Of a DNA stretch of 64,000 bases, positions 1 through 11,700 are shown piece by piece. The DNA lies in NCBI GenBank assembly GCA_030704615.1, contig CM060733.1:69006001-69070000 (forward strand), given 5' to 3'. Source of the DNA: Takakia lepidozioides (lineage: Eukaryota; Streptophyta; Takakiopsida; Takakiales; Takakiaceae). Made by a program: the position numbers and the translations under genes. The notes below the pieces were generated by a model that did not search any database, was not told the origin of the DNA, and worked only from the letters and a program-made list of their open reading frames with translations. Every line of letters begins with the position of its first letter. The first letter of the stretch is position 1.

Positions 1-162
1 ATTGCCCCAAACCTCAGACTGTGGTTGCGCCATGGCATCAACAGTGTCAGCCACATGCACAGCAACCTGCTGTGGAGGTTGTGATATTGCCGCCGTTGTC
101 CCTCCTACTGCTGGCAACTCTTGCACCTCCTGTGATGAAGATTGGAAAATCAAAGTCCTAGC

Positions 163-1950
163 CTACAGATAAGTAGCCATAAGCTGCTCTTCAGGAACTA
201 AAGCTCTGTTGTCAATGTTCGAGCTCAGGTCATCCACTTGAGTCTGCATCCCTTCTACATCATCTTGTAACTCAGCTATTCTACTATAGACATTGTCTAT
301 AGTAGTTGTGGCAATGTTCTGGACCTGCAACCTGAGATCATTCATCTCCCCCTGGGTGAGCTTGCGTGGGGCCTTCCCTTCCACCGGCCCTTGTGTTAAC
401 CATATTTGCATAAGATGATTATCCACCAAGTCTTGCGTAGCACCCCTAAGAACCTGCTCCTCCTTAAGTCTGTACACATCTAACTGTTGTTGTAAACCTC
501 CATGCGCTTTGTATGAGGTTCAACCAGGGCCGCATAGGCAGCAGCCAGATTATTGGCTTCCTTCTAAGCCTTGTTAGCCACAGAAAGTTCATTCTTCTGG
601 CCCGTGAGAGTTTGCTGGAACTCCAAGATGGAAGGTATCCTCATTGCCACGGATAGTAGCCGTCAACTCAGCAATGAATTTCCCTTGCTCCACTGTCTCG
701 GCCTGCCATATCATACACCTCTCTGCTTGTTTGTTAACTTCTGGTGCAGTCTGCTGCAGAGCAGTTGTCATCGTGGCGCATTGGATGGTCATTTTCTGAT
801 GAACTGCTTCCAACTCTGTATGAAGCACCTTTACCTCCTGCAATTTATCCTCATGCGTCATTTGCAACTGGTATAGTTGTTGCTTATGCACTGCATGGAA
901 ATTCCCTACTCCAAACCTGCTTCAATCATATTCCCCTTTGCTAGCTGCAAGGCAGCCTTGGTGTCCTCCAACTCTTTCTGTAACTTGAGGTTGGCCTCCA
1001 CATCTACCTTATTTGCACACTCAGTGGCAATTCTAGCCTCAAACTCCTGCTTGAGTTCCTCCCTCAAAGCTGCCAATTGTGTAGATGGAACATGGGATTT
1101 CACATATAAGTGCCCAACAAATTGAGTGTCATGCTTATGGAACTCATAAGCATGGCTTGATGTGGATCTTCATGGTAAACTTGCTGCTGTTCTCCCTAAT
1201 CCTCCATAATGTGATGTTTCACCAACCATTCAGGCCACGTTCCCATCTTGAACGACCTCATTCCCCACAGGCGCTGCAGTGCCCTAACATTCTACCTCTG
1301 GAACCTCCGCCACAAGTTTGGGTATCACATGCACAGCAGGGATTTCCTTGGTCAAACTCTGTACCTCTGGTACCATTGGTTCCCTGACCAAGCCAGAGTT
1401 TTCATAGAGAAGGTCACCCTTCTCAATTTCTGCCACAACCTGCTCTGTAGTGGAATGTCCAACCCTTCTCCTTCCAGAGCAATAGGCTCTGGTGCAACAA
1501 CATGTACTAACTGAGGGACCTCTGAGACAACCAAGTCAACTAGTTGTGATGGCTGTGGTACCAAAGTGACTTCTTCTTCCCTCTCCAAAGGTCGTGCTTT
1601 CAGTAATAACAGCCCCTGTGTGGCTGTTCCCCATCTTGCACAAGAGCTATGGAAAAATCATCATTTCGCGGTTCCCTTGAAGCTAGTGGATCAGCCACTA
1701 TAGGCGTGTCCCTCTAATGTTTCTTGGACTGGCGCCGCCCTTCCAATCCACCTTCACCATGTGAAGAGCCCTGCTCCTCAACTGCAGTGGTTGCTGCCTC
1801 AAACACTCCCATCTCCTTACGTTCGCGCGCATCAAGTATGCAAGAATCAAGAATAAATTTCGCAATCATGGGGCCAGACACAACGATTGGAGACATAGCA
1901 GCAGTGCCTTGTAACCACTTCATCTCTTCCACCCAAACCATTGTACATTA
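163..1950 (-). pseudogene. Degenerate coiled-coil reading frame beyond gypsy A pol
   Basis: Several minus-strand open pieces (about 163-477, 589-891, 906-1103, 1352-1588 and 1714-1941) read like fragments of one long, stop-interrupted protein. The 589-1103 part is rich in E, K, Q and L with heptad-like spacing (for example LREELKQEFEARI and LKLQKELEDTKAALQ), as in a coiled coil. The 163-477 part also looks helical. I recognise no family. It lies on the same strand as, and downstream of, the gypsy A pol, so it could be an extra element ORF or a broken host gene used as an insertion site. The frame is lost several times, so a function is unlikely. Confidence 0.4.
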
Positions 1951-2245
1951 AATCCGCCCAAGCCACATCTTCCCCCCTCAAGGCTTTCAGTATCTCCTCC
2001 GTGAATGATCTGCTAAGGTATTGTTGGTTCTGTTTCCTGACAAACAGAACGTTCAGAACTTGACCAGCTTTTTTTAACCGTGGGTACTTGGCCTTGGTGC
2101 AAGTGTATCCGTGAGTCTTAAAGAAAGAAACTCCCTTCTTGGAACAAATTGCCTATCTTGCAATCTTGCCCTGTGCTCATCCACATTTACACGGCCTGAT
2201 GGCAATTCAAACAATTGCTGCAATTATTGGGAGTAATCTCTATAT

Positions 2246-2900
2246 CTACTCCCTCATTTGTGTAACTCCCGTCTGAGGTTCAAAGTTCGGAATGAATTGT
2301 ATCATGAACGCCCTATGATGCAAGGACCATTCATTGCGTAGCAGTCCCTCCAATCGCAACTCCTTCCACAGCTGCACTGCCTGAGGTGTAGAAATTGTCT
2401 GCTTCTGCAGGATCGTGGTGATCTTCACCCTGACATCCTCCATTCGCCGAATTCTCTTCATTCCAGACAAACAAGATGGCATTGTTTGAAATAACTCTAA
2501 GAAAGCTTGCAAGGCGTAGAGCATAAAAGTATGGTTGGCACAGAATGGAACAGGTAAGTGCGTGTAAGCCTGTGGGGCTTGCAAGTATCGAGTGAGAGAG
2601 AATGTACTCTCAACCCGTCCGTCTTGCGCCACTGCATAAGAAGTTAAAGCGAGCGTATAATCTGTAATATCCGCCATAGCTAAAAAGCTATAGCTTGATT
2701 GCCCCTCCCGTCGAGACGCTGGTTATTCGGAGTCACCCCGACTCTTCCGCTCATAACTTTTCTAATTTCTTGGAAGGAACTACCTGCATGAAATTCGGCT
2801 CCTGATTGGCTGTTGCCTCCTTGGGTAATTCTTAATTTTACCCCCTTCAGTGGACATTCCCACCTGGAATGGCCACTAGGACCACACATGTGGCAAAAGT
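2246..2900 (-). pseudogene. Zinc-knuckle ORF remnant (CCHC) plus linked 143-aa frame
   Basis: Reading leftwards from about 2897 there is a single CX2CX4HX4C zinc knuckle (CHMCGPSGHSRWEC, about 2850-2895), a motif typical of retroelement gag proteins. A basic, Gly/Asn-rich stretch follows to a stop near 2680. The next frame (2677-2246) encodes about 143 aa with no domain I recognise. The position, after the integrase of gypsy A and on the same strand, would suit either the gag of a second, older retroelement or an additional ORF of element A. Stops separate the pieces, so I treat it as a remnant. Confidence 0.45.
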
Positions 2901-3224
2901 CCCCATTTTCTGTACTCGTGAAGGGTTCCGTTACTTTTACCCTGAATGCATTAATGGGCCCACAAATAGTTTTGGCTGCTGTACCGGTTAGGTACTTTGA
3001 CGGCCCAGCTTGTCCTCTTGCATGATGACACTCACTTTTGCAATATATGCACCCGCGGTGTGCTTCGGCCTAGTGGCCACGTGTTCGTTGTTAGACATGC
3101 CTCCGTCTTCCCCTGTCCGCGTGGCACATTCTCCGAGTTTGACTTCCAAGCTGTCTTTCACCCGCCGGCCACTTTCTGACGTTAAACCGCATCCACTTGT
3201 CACTAACCCTATGGACTGTGCAAC

Positions 3225-3335
3225 CCGCGTGGGCTGTGACAGGCTGTGTCAGATGTGACGAGCTATGATAGACGACACTGTGGTGGGCTGTGATAGACTG
3301 TGTTACATTGTGGTGGGCTGTGATAGCTATGCGAA
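3225..3335. repeat. Degenerate GGGCTGTGAYAG tandem repeats
   Basis: Short imperfect repeats of the form ggctgtgacag/ggctgtgatag recur here. The same repeat family occurs at 9290-9345 and, in reverse orientation, at 9940-10050. They flank the gypsy A coding region. Confidence 0.6.
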
Positions 3336-4378
3336 CACCTGTACCTTCCGCCCTGGCCATACACACTCGGCTTAATGACAAGTGCTCCATACTCCGTTGG
3401 TATCACCGGTGCATCTCGTGACTGTTTCTGTGTTTCAACATGCAAATCGTGCCGCAATGGTTTGTCATGGATACCACTGTATCCCTTCAACTTATTGGCA
3501 TTGACTCTTCCCAGCATATCTTTGTTAATGGTTTGTAACATGGCTGTGTTGTTATCATACATCTTCTGTATGACATAAGGTCCTTTCCATGGTGATTTAA
3601 GCTTAGAAGCTTTAATCTTTCCCTTCTTCTGCAACCACAGTACCAAATCTCTCGTCTTAAAAGTCTTTAATTTACCTTCATCAAACTGATCCTTCCTCCT
3701 CATCTGAATTCTGGTCATGTTATCTACTGCATCAGCACGTACTTCTTCCACATGGTATAATTCATGTTTCCTGACCTTAATTGAATCTTCCAATTCCATT
3801 CTCCTTCCCCATTCAGTTCTCATGGTAGGTAACAGGAACTCCACTGGAAGTAAAGCTTCCATACCATAAACTAATTGGAATGGTGTATACTTAGTGGTGA
3901 CTTTATATGAAGTCCTGTATGACCACAAAGCTGTCAGCAACTTTGTATCCCAATCTGTTCTATTTGCATTGACTATCTTAGCCAAGATAGTACATAATAT
4001 TTTGTTGGTGGCCTCTGCCTGCCCATTACCCTGTGGATAATAGGTTGTACTCTTCCTATGCACAATCATGAACTCTTTAGTCAATAGTTCTATGGTCTCA
4101 TTAATGAAGTGACTTCCCTGGTCACTGATAAATTCCAGGGGACAACCAAATCTTGTAAGTATGTTCTCATACAGGAACCTTGCTGTAGACTTAGCTGTGT
4201 TGTCCCTCAGAGCTTTAGCTTCCACCCACTTTGTAGTATAATCAGTGGCTGTGATTATATACTTGTTCTGTGTATTTCTGGCTGGTGGGTTAATTGGTCC
4301 AACAAAGTCTAGTCCCCATTTCTGAAATGGTTCAGTAGGCATCGTAGGATGCAAAGCCATCTTCCCAGATCTTTGCAA
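3263..4378 (-). pseudogene. Gypsy A integrase catalytic core and C-terminal module
   Basis: The integrase core carries out strand transfer of retrotransposon cDNA into chromosomal DNA. The D, D, E residues sit in LDFVG, ISDQGSHF and NGQAEATNK, spaced as in retroviral-type integrases. A WKGPYVIQKMY segment further on matches the GPY/F module of Ty3/gypsy integrases. The frame opens directly after the zinc-domain segment, which is separated by a stop. The last 50 or so residues run into the short-repeat zone and are probably not native. The domain itself looks open, but the pol as a whole is broken. Confidence 0.88.
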
Positions 4379-4379
4379 T

Positions 4380-4750
4380 GGTCCTAGCCTCTGACACTCA
4401 TCACAACTCTTGCATTATTTGTGTACATCCTTGAACAAAGTAGGCCACCAGTAACCTGCAAGTAGTATCTTTCTACTGGTAGTCTCTTCTCCAAAATGAC
4501 CTCCAGCCACTCCTTTATGAACTTCCTCCAAAACTTTATTTACTTCATGGTGGTACAAGCATCGTTTCAGAACTCCATCAGGTCCTAGCTTATACATTCT
4601 GCTGCCTATCATAGTGTAAGGTAAAGCCTTGATAGCTATTCTCTTTCTCTGCTCTTTCCCATAACTAGGTGGGCACTGACCATGAGTAAGGTAGTATCTG
4701 ATTGGCCACTGCCAATCTAACCAATCATCTGCACTTTCCTGCACCTCCAC
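4380..4750 (-). pseudogene. Gypsy A integrase H2C2 zinc-binding domain
   Basis: This segment links RNase H to the integrase core. The histidines lie in the EVHKGVAGGHFG part and the cysteine pair in CKSCDEC, matching the H2C2 (HHCC) integrase domain. An in-frame TAA at about 4413-4415 lies between DVHK and the first cysteine. It separates the two halves of the zinc domain, so a functional polyprotein cannot be made without read-through. Confidence 0.82.
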
Positions 4751-4782
4751 TGCAAATAAACTCGCATCAGGTAGTTGGTCGT

Positions 4783-5610
4783 CTACTCCGTGGCGGGCTC
4801 TCCTGTTGCTAGGCGTGACAAGTGATCTGCCACAAGATGCAAACGGCCAGGCTTGTAAACAACTTCGAACTCAAACTTGTGCAAGATTATAAACCATCTT
4901 TCTATCCTGCCACTTATCAAAGGCTTGTTCACCAAATAAATCAGAGCCTGATGATCCACATAAAACATAAACTTCCTTCCCAATAGGTAATGCCTAAATT
5001 TCTTGACTGCATAAATCATTGCCAATGCTTTTCTTTCAGTTGTGCTAGAGTTCCTTTCAACACTGTTCATCAACCTGCTAGCATAGTACACAAGTGAATC
5101 TATGTTTCCTGTAACATTTTGGGCTAACACTGCTCCCAATGCTTCTCCTGAGGCATCACAGTGAACATGAAATACTACATGCCAGTGAGGGTTAATCAGC
5201 ACAGGTGTAGTTGTTACTGACAATGTAAGTTCCTCAAAAACCTGTTGACATTCAGCTGTCCATGCAAACACTGCATCTTTCTTCAGAAGCTTGCTCAATG
5301 GTGCTGCTATTTGTGCATACCGTCTGACAAATCTTCTGTAATAACTGGTTTGTCCAAGGAATCTCCTTAGACTCCTAACATTTCCTGGTGGCGGAGAGGC
5401 TTTAATAGCCTCTGTCTTTCTGGGATCCACAAGCAGTCCCTTCTTACACACAATGTGTCCCAAAAGTACCCCTGAGTTCACACAGAAATTACACTTTTCT
5501 GGATTCATGCCCAAACCTCTCATCCTGCATCTGGCCAAACATAACTCCAATTTATGCAAGTGCTCATTCTTAGAACTGTACACAGTGAAGTCATCTAAGA
5601 ACACCTGCAT
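4783..5610 (-). pseudogene. Gypsy A reverse transcriptase C-terminal half and RNase H
   Basis: The frame begins with the catalytic FLDD box (in VFLDDFTVYS, a YXDD-type motif). It continues through the RT thumb, then an RNase H with HVHCDASG, LAQNVTG, YYASR and ERKALAMI segments, as in Ty3/gypsy RNase H. It ends with the LVADHLSRL segment that typically closes this domain. The previous RT half is in another frame (break near 5615-5640), indicating a small indel just upstream of the catalytic aspartates. Confidence 0.88.
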
Positions 5611-5618
5611 GAAATCAT

Positions 5619-6338
5619 CTAGATACTCATGGAAAGATTCATTATCACTTTCTGAAAAGTTGCTAGTGCATTACAAAGTCCAAAAGGCATGACTTTGTAT
5701 GCATAGGCACCCCAGTCTGTGATGAAAGCTGTCTTTCCCTGGTCTTCTTCTGCCACTTGCACTTGGTTATACCCATTGAAGCCATCCATGAATGAGTACA
5801 TCTCATGGCCTGCCACAGTGTCCAGCACTGCTTCTGTGAATGACAAAGGGAAGGGATATTTCTTTGTACAAGCATTCAACTTCTTATAGTTCACACAAAC
5901 TCTCAGTTTACCATTCTTTTTGGGAACTATCACAATGGGTGACAACCATGTTGTATACTCTATCGGGTATATGAACTTAGCCTCAGCCAACTTCTTGATC
6001 TCTTCCCCAACCTTCTGTGCATAGTTGGGATTCATTCTGTACCTTGCCTGTTTGATTGGTACTGACCCTGGTTCCAATTCAATCTTATGCTGACAGATCT
6101 CAGGTGGTATCCCTTTCAGATCCTCATAGCTCCAAGCAAATACATCTCTGTATTTGATGAACAGACTCTTAGCTTCCTCAAAGAATTCTGGCTCCAAGTC
6201 AGCCCCTACTTTCACCATTCTCGGTTCCTCCTCAGTTCCCACATTCACTTCTCTCACTTGCTCATCAGCTGTGATTGTCCAACCAGTCACTATTTCATCC
6301 TGTAAACTCACAGTGGCTGGTTCTTCTAGGATTTCCAT
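5619..6338 (-). pseudogene. Gypsy A reverse transcriptase N-terminal half
   Basis: Fingers and palm of a Ty3/gypsy RT. The SPIVIVPKKNGKLRVCVNY segment, the first catalytic Asp in FMDGFNGYNQV, and the AFITDWGAY and MPFGLCNA boxes are all present in order. The frame ends at a stop just before the FLDD box, which continues in a different frame at 5610. The preceding protease is also in a separate frame. Confidence 0.88.
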
Positions 6339-6527
6339 TTCTCCCTCTCTTTCTTCATAGAAATGTGGTGGGTAACTGCTTGTTTCACCCTCAATTGGTT
6401 GTTGTTACTACACCACAACAGATACCTTTTAAAACAACTTAGGCCTTCCAGTTGCATTTCTGCAACCTGCTCCCATTCTGGGTGTGCAGCGACAGGGTAG
6501 CTTCCTGCTCCTCATCAAGTCATTTCC

Positions 6528-7439
6528 TCAGTCATACTCTCTGACTCCTCGAGGTCTTCTCGTAGCAGGTAGTCTACTAGATTTCTTAGTGGTGATTTGT
6601 ATCTTGCGCTTCCCATCATGCACAGTTAGCAACTGGGAATTCCAGTCATGGAATACCCTGGCCTGTTTCAGCCATGGTCGACCCAGCAATAAGGAGTAAG
6701 CTTCCATGACATCATCCATTTTCAATACAGTCACTGTGATCTTAAAGATCATCTTTTGAATCTGTATCTTAACTCCTCTTATCAAGCCTAATGGCTGAAC
6801 ACTTCTTTGATCTGCCATTATTACTGTGAATGGGGCTGGTTTCATGTTACTTAGACCAAGCTTCTGCCTTAATTGGTCTGTCATAATATTCACTCCAGAG
6901 CCTCCATCTATCAGTACATCAGTCAGGTCCGTACTTCCAATTCTCAATTGGATTACTGGCATAGAATCATCAAAGTCCATGACTGTTTCTCGCCCTTCCG
7001 GCTTCACATTATAACTAGTCACCTTGCTATTCATGCCTGTGTTCTCTGTCACATGGGCAATCTGATTGATTGCTTGATACAGCCTGTGCCTACAATGAGG
7101 TGCCACAGCCAATAACTGTCCAATGATAATCTCTGCTTTGGACTGGCATATTACTTCAGCCAAAGTCCCTTCATTACCCTGCACTTGTGCAACTTCTTTC
7201 TTCACTTCATCTTCACTCACCTCATCTTCTCTTTTAGAATCAGAGGAATCTGCCATAGGGATATCAGTACTCTTCTGCATTTCCCTTATGGTATCAGCCA
7301 CTTCCTTGTGCAGTTCCTTCTCATCTCTCCAAGCCTCATCATCTTCAGGCACATCACTGCCATCTTCATTATCATCATCTTCCTCATCTACTGGAGGTAT
7401 TAGTTTAGCTTTGCTTCTAGTTACTATCATCGTACTCAC
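6528..7439 (-). pseudogene. Gypsy A aspartic protease region
   Basis: A retroviral-type aspartic protease processes the gag-pol polyprotein. The active-site loop is VLIDGGSGVNIM, a variant seen in plant gypsy elements where the usual DTG/DSG is DGG. About 120 acidic, Ser/Glu-rich residues come first, and an LLLGRPWL box follows the active site, as expected for this family. The frame is offset from both gag and RT. Confidence 0.8.
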
Positions 7440-7479
7440 TTCTGGTACAAAACTGCCACCACTGGGCCCTCATTCACAT

Positions 7480-9276
7480 GAGCTCTCATCTCATTCTGGT
7501 GTCTGATCCAAAATGGACAGGCTGCCTTGCGATGTCCTACCTGATTACAATAGTAACACAGTTCTTCACCATTCGGTCCTCGCCCTTGATCTGCTTTGGG
7601 ATTATTTCTATAATCCTGATTCCCTGGCTGATAATTCCCCCTCGGATTACCCTGATAGTTGCCCCTGGGATTGCCTTAGTAATTCCCTCTTGGATTACCT
7701 CTCCCTTCCATACCATTGTTATAACCACCAGACCTACCATAGTGGTCCTGATCATTGTTTCTTCTTGGCTGGGGCTGCACTTGATGCACCCTTACTTACC
7801 TAGGTTCTCTTGCAGCCATCCTTCTGTTGTAATAACAATTCTCAGTAGAATGGTTATCCATCTTACAGATAGTATAGTGTTTCTCCTTCATGTGGCATTC
7901 AGCTGTGGTATGGCCTTCATTCTGGCATTTTGCACACCAAACACCCTTCCTCCAATCTGTTGCAGCCTCTGTGGCATACTTCTTCAAAATCTCTTCCAAT
8001 CTTTTCTCACAGTTATCCCTCTTCAACTTTTCTTTCTTCTTACTCTTCCTCTTGAGCTCTTGCTCTTCTTCCTCATATGACTCCTCCTCAGAGTCCTCAT
8101 CATCCCTTTTCTCTCTCCTGAGCATTCCCAATTGCTCAATTCTGTAAGCTGTTTCAAATGCCTCCTCCACTGTATTATGGGGTAGCATATCCACTTTCTT
8201 TTGCAACTCTGGTCTTAGTCCACTCACAAACCAAGTCTTCTGTAACCCTGGTGCTGGTACAGCAGCCAGTTTTTTCATCATTTATTCCATCTTTTCCATG
8301 TACTCTTCAACAGTTTCATGCTTTTTTTGCTTAACTGTTGTACACTTCCATACACTTCGTCCTCAGTTTTGCTTGTCCTGAACCTATTCCGGAATGTTGT
8401 ACTAAGGCCATTCCAGGTCAAGAAATGATTATCAAGGAATCTTGCATACCATTCACTTGCTTTCTTAATAAGTGAACATGGAAACAGTCTCATCTTGGCA
8501 TCATCGCCATTTTCATTGTTCACAATACACATGTGGTCAAATTGGCTGATGTGTACATCAGGATCCCTTTTCCTGCATATATTAGGTGGTTTTGCCCGTG
8601 TTGGTTGTACCGCCATTTGTGGCCCTACACCCTGCCCACTGACAGGTGCTGGTCACCCTGCTGGTGCTGGTCCTTGAGGACCTGTTGTAGTAGTGGTGGA
8701 ACTCCCACCAAGTGCTGGCCCCTGAGCACTCCCTGCTACTAGCCCCACTATATTCACAGTATTCCCAGCTCCAGTTGCACTACTTCCCACACTCTCTGTC
8801 CCCCAGAGCCAGATCCAGGCTGCCCGCCTGATCCCCCTGAGCCGACACCTTTGTTGGCCTGTGATCCAAGTGCTTCACTTGATCCAGGTCCAACAAGTTG
8901 GGATGTCCTGGTCGTAGTCTCAACCTCAACTGTTGGGTCTACTTCTTCATACTCTTCATCTTCCAATTTTCTCTCTGTTTTCATCTTCCAAGTTCTGCTC
9001 TTGGGTTTCTTCCTCTTCACTCATGTAACTCAATTGCAATGGTGTTGGAGAGTCTGAACTCTCCGTTGGCTCTGCCACATCTTCCCCTCCTTCTTTGTCT
9101 TCCGTTTCAGAAACTGGAGTTCCTGCTTTTGGTGTTCCATGCCAACTCTTATCAAAGATTTCTGTCAAATCTTTTATCCAGGGATGTACCTCAGATCTCT
9201 CCCCTCTTGGCTGATCTTCTTCTTGTACCAATTCCCTCAATCTTTCTTGCTGTTCTTTCTTGCTGTTCTCCCTCAA
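7480..9276 (-). pseudogene. Gypsy A gag polyprotein, fragmented
   Basis: Minus-strand pieces together read as a retrotransposon gag. An acidic N-terminal part occupies about 9276-8754. A retrotrans_gag-like core at about 8616-8278 contains ASEWYARFLDN and STTFRNRF. A charged segment at 8281-7796 ends in a CX2CX4HX4C knuckle (CAKCQNEGHTTAEC) and a second degenerate one. After an RG/N-rich linker, a further knuckle (CYYCNQVGHRKAAC) lies at about 7503-7560, in a different frame from the linker's open stretch. At least two frameshifts are needed to join the parts. Confidence 0.8.
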
Positions 9277-9287
9277 CTACATGCAAG

Positions 9288-10050
9288 CTGTGTCAAGCTG
9301 TGATAGACTGTGACGGGTTGTGACTGGTTGTGACTGGCTCTGTAAGCCTGTCTACCCCCCCCCCCCTCCTAAAGCCTACGCCTGTCATCCCTAAGGCCTC
9401 TGTCGGTCTAAGTCTACCATCCATAAGTCTGCGCATAAATTAAGGGTACCCCACAGAACCCGTAAAAACGTCTAAGTCCCAAACAGCCCTCTAACACTTA
9501 GTATTGTTTATAGTACTAAGGTACTGTTCAAGTTACATGTATAGTATGTGTAGGGTATGCCTAGTACTAATATGCATAGGGTATGCCTAGTAATTGCCTA
9601 GTACTTTGTATACCCTGTCATAGTATAAGTACTGAAAATAGGTTCATGTACTTACATATATATGCTTAGGTACTTAGTACTTAGGTAGTTGAGTGCTGTA
9701 AGTACTGTGCTCACATACTCATGTACATGTGAAGAACTTAATAGACCTTACTACAGTACTTTCTGTCCCTTGTCATAATACAAGAACAGTAAATACTGTC
9801 TAAACACGTTGTTAGAGGGCTGCTTGGGACTTAGACGCTTTTACGGGTTCTGTGGGGTACCCTTAATTTTTGCGCAGACTGAGACCAACAGGAACCTTAG
9901 AGGTGGCAGCAGCAGGCTTTAGGGGGGTTACACAGCCAACACAGCCCGACACAGTCCGTCATAGCCAGTCACAGCCGCCACAGCTTCGCACAGCCCGACA
10001 CAGCCAGTCACAGCTCAGCACAGCTTGACACAGCCTGTCACAGTACATGG
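9288..10050. repeat. Foldback element with long inverted arms
   Basis: Positions 9426-9496 and 9811-9880 are near-perfect inverted repeats (for example taagggtaccccacagaacc against its complement at about 9851-9870). The inverted similarity continues outward more weakly. A C-rich AAAGCC segment lies at about 9355-9410 against 9881-9925, and TGTGACTGG-type short repeats lie at 9290-9345 against 9940-10050. The roughly 310-bp centre is AT-rich with many TAGTACT and GTACTTA words. No ORF is present. This is the structure of a foldback or long-TIR MITE. Confidence 0.75.
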
Positions 10051-10560
10051 GGAACAGTTATCATTGGCAGGGAACGACTGTGAGGGAATGACATCTACAG
10101 AATGAACGTGTTACTACAGGGATGACGGTTAATTAGTTAGGTGGTTAGAACAGCTTGCGGGCAGATAAGGGGAGCGGCAACGGAAAGAGGGGACACTTCA
10201 CGGGGAGCGTTTCTGGGTGATGGGAAGAGGAGATCAGGCGGAGAGCAAGAACGAGAGCAGAAAGAAGGAGAAAAGATGAACAGTAGATGATTATTACATG
10301 CAGAGCTGTAGTGATACTGTAGGGCGGATTAGAGTCACCTTGACATTGGCCTAGTACTTGATAAATCATAATTTGATACTTATTCGATACAAGCACACTG
10401 TGTAGAGAGACATGAGGGAAGCTGTGAAATGAATGCATGATAAACTGGAACTAAGTAGATACTGAAGCAATCTGATGCTTCAGTATCAGATAAGGTAAAT
10501 TGATAACATGAAGGCAAGAAAGAATACAAATGGGAAGCACAACCATGATTCACTAGCTGC
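10051..10560. other. No recognisable gene
   Basis: I see no coding similarity and no strong repeat in this stretch. The reverse-strand open frame at 10145-10438 shows no motif or supporting structure. Confidence 0.5.
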
Positions 10561-10565
10561 AGGTC

Positions 10566-11165
10566 ATGACTGATTGTACTGAGCGGGCTGAGTGCTTAGA
10601 GATATCCAACTCTTCTATCTTGGAGTTTCCACCTCGGATAGCGAAGGGATGGGTGAGTAAAAGCCGCTCAATACACGTACATATGTACGTACTAGTACAT
10701 ACAGTCCAGTTGCAAGTTTTAATTTGCAGGAGTTGTAATGTTTATATATATAACATTGTTGTCTCTGCATTTACATTGCCTTCATTGTCATTCAAGGTAA
10801 CGGAATAGTGTGACTAAAGTGTTGGGTATAGGTAGTTATATTAAGTAAGTATTGTTGGTTTTTTTCCAGTACCTTGATACAATTCGAGTACTTCATTATG
10901 GTACATGTGGTATATTAATGTAACGTTGAATAATGCTGAAAACTAAGTTGATCATTGCATGTGTATGCAGACAACGTTCTTCTTGCGATTCAAGACAAAG
11001 TTTCCAGATGTTAAGATTGGACAGCGTGTATTTGAAAAAATGATTTTTTTTTTTGTTCGCCGGCTGAAGGATCGCAATATTTGTTGTTGCAAGTACCACG
11101 TGGAGATGGAGGAACTAAGAGTGGGTTTCAACAATATGCGGTCTCGTTCAAAAGATGTTCATCCT
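10566..11165 (+). pseudogene. Spliced gene fragment with Cys-rich PDVKIGQR domain
   Basis: A short open segment at about 10566-10660 may be an upstream exon. A stronger exon-like segment at about 10967-11160 follows an AG (tgcag). It encodes FKTKFPDVKIGQRVFEKM, then a VRRLKDRN-CCC patch and VEMEELRVGFNNMR. This resembles a Cys-containing domain I associate with transposon-like or uncharacterised plant proteins, but I cannot assign a family firmly. The frame then runs into PPR-like debris. There is no neighbouring exon to complete it, so it is probably a remnant. Confidence 0.35.
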
Positions 11166-11319
11166 ACTTGCTTTTGTGATTGCCTCACTATCGGTTGGTG
11201 TGCCAGCGGCTGTCTTGCCCATGCGTGCCCTAGTGCCTTGGCCCGGCCTTGCAACTCCATTCACCCAATTCCGTTTATTTGTCATGATGCAGAATACGCA
11301 TGAACCACACTTGAACTCA

Positions 11320-11700
11320 CCACGAAGTATACTAGTTGTCATTTTGAACACTGCCCTAGTGGACATGTATGCCAAATGTTGGTGCAGCAAGCCTGATGCG
11401 GATGGAGAGTTCGACAACTGGCTAAATGAGATGTGGTGTTGTGGAGTGCCATGATTGCAAGGTATGTGCAACATGGGTGTGGGAGTAAGGGCGCTTTAAT
11501 GGAAACCTAAGAGCAAATGATGTGGGAAAGGATGAAGCCAGACCAGGTCATGTTCTTTTGTGTTTGTAATATGCATATGCGAGCCTAGCAGCCCTGGGAA
11601 GGCGCTGCCAAGAGGTTCATGGTGACATCATTAAAGCTGGAATTGTACTTGATGTCGTTCTGAACATTCCGCTGGTGTACATGTATGTCAAATGTAAAGG
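11320..11700 (+). pseudogene. PPR repeat remnants
   Basis: One frame has LNTALVDMYAKC (about 11345-11385). A second block around 11590-11690, with stops and frame changes, reads CASLAALG..VHGDIIKAGIV..V.LNIPLVYMYVKC. These are pentatricopeptide (PPR) repeats, which in plants bind organellar RNA. The two blocks are out of frame and lack the rest of a PPR array, so this is debris of the same PPR family found at 16.3, 26.2, 36.7-38.5 and 40.3-41.1 kb. Confidence 0.7.

Larger units (their letters stand above)
3263..9280 (-). mobile_element. Ty3/gypsy retrotransposon A, internal coding region (degraded)
   Basis: In minus-strand order the region encodes gag with CCHC knuckles, aspartic protease, reverse transcriptase, RNase H, the H2C2 integrase zinc domain, the integrase core and a GPY/F-like module. 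Protease-RT-RNase H-integrase is the diagnostic Ty3/gypsy order. Frameshifts or stops occur between most domains (for example near 5615-5640 and at 4413-4415), so it is not autonomous. I could not find convincing LTRs. The flanks instead carry TGTGACTGG-type short repeats (3225-3335 and 9290-9345). Confidence 0.9.

Noticed and set aside
571-876. Plus-strand open frames in 1-9 kb
   Set aside because: They are shadows of the minus-strand retroelement frames and show no motifs.
6405-6430. CTACACCACAACAGATACC as a CACTA terminus
   Set aside because: Only about 15 bp resemble the CACTA-1 end. The TTTTACGTCTG continuation and a partner end are missing, and the site lies in the protease-RT linker of gypsy A.
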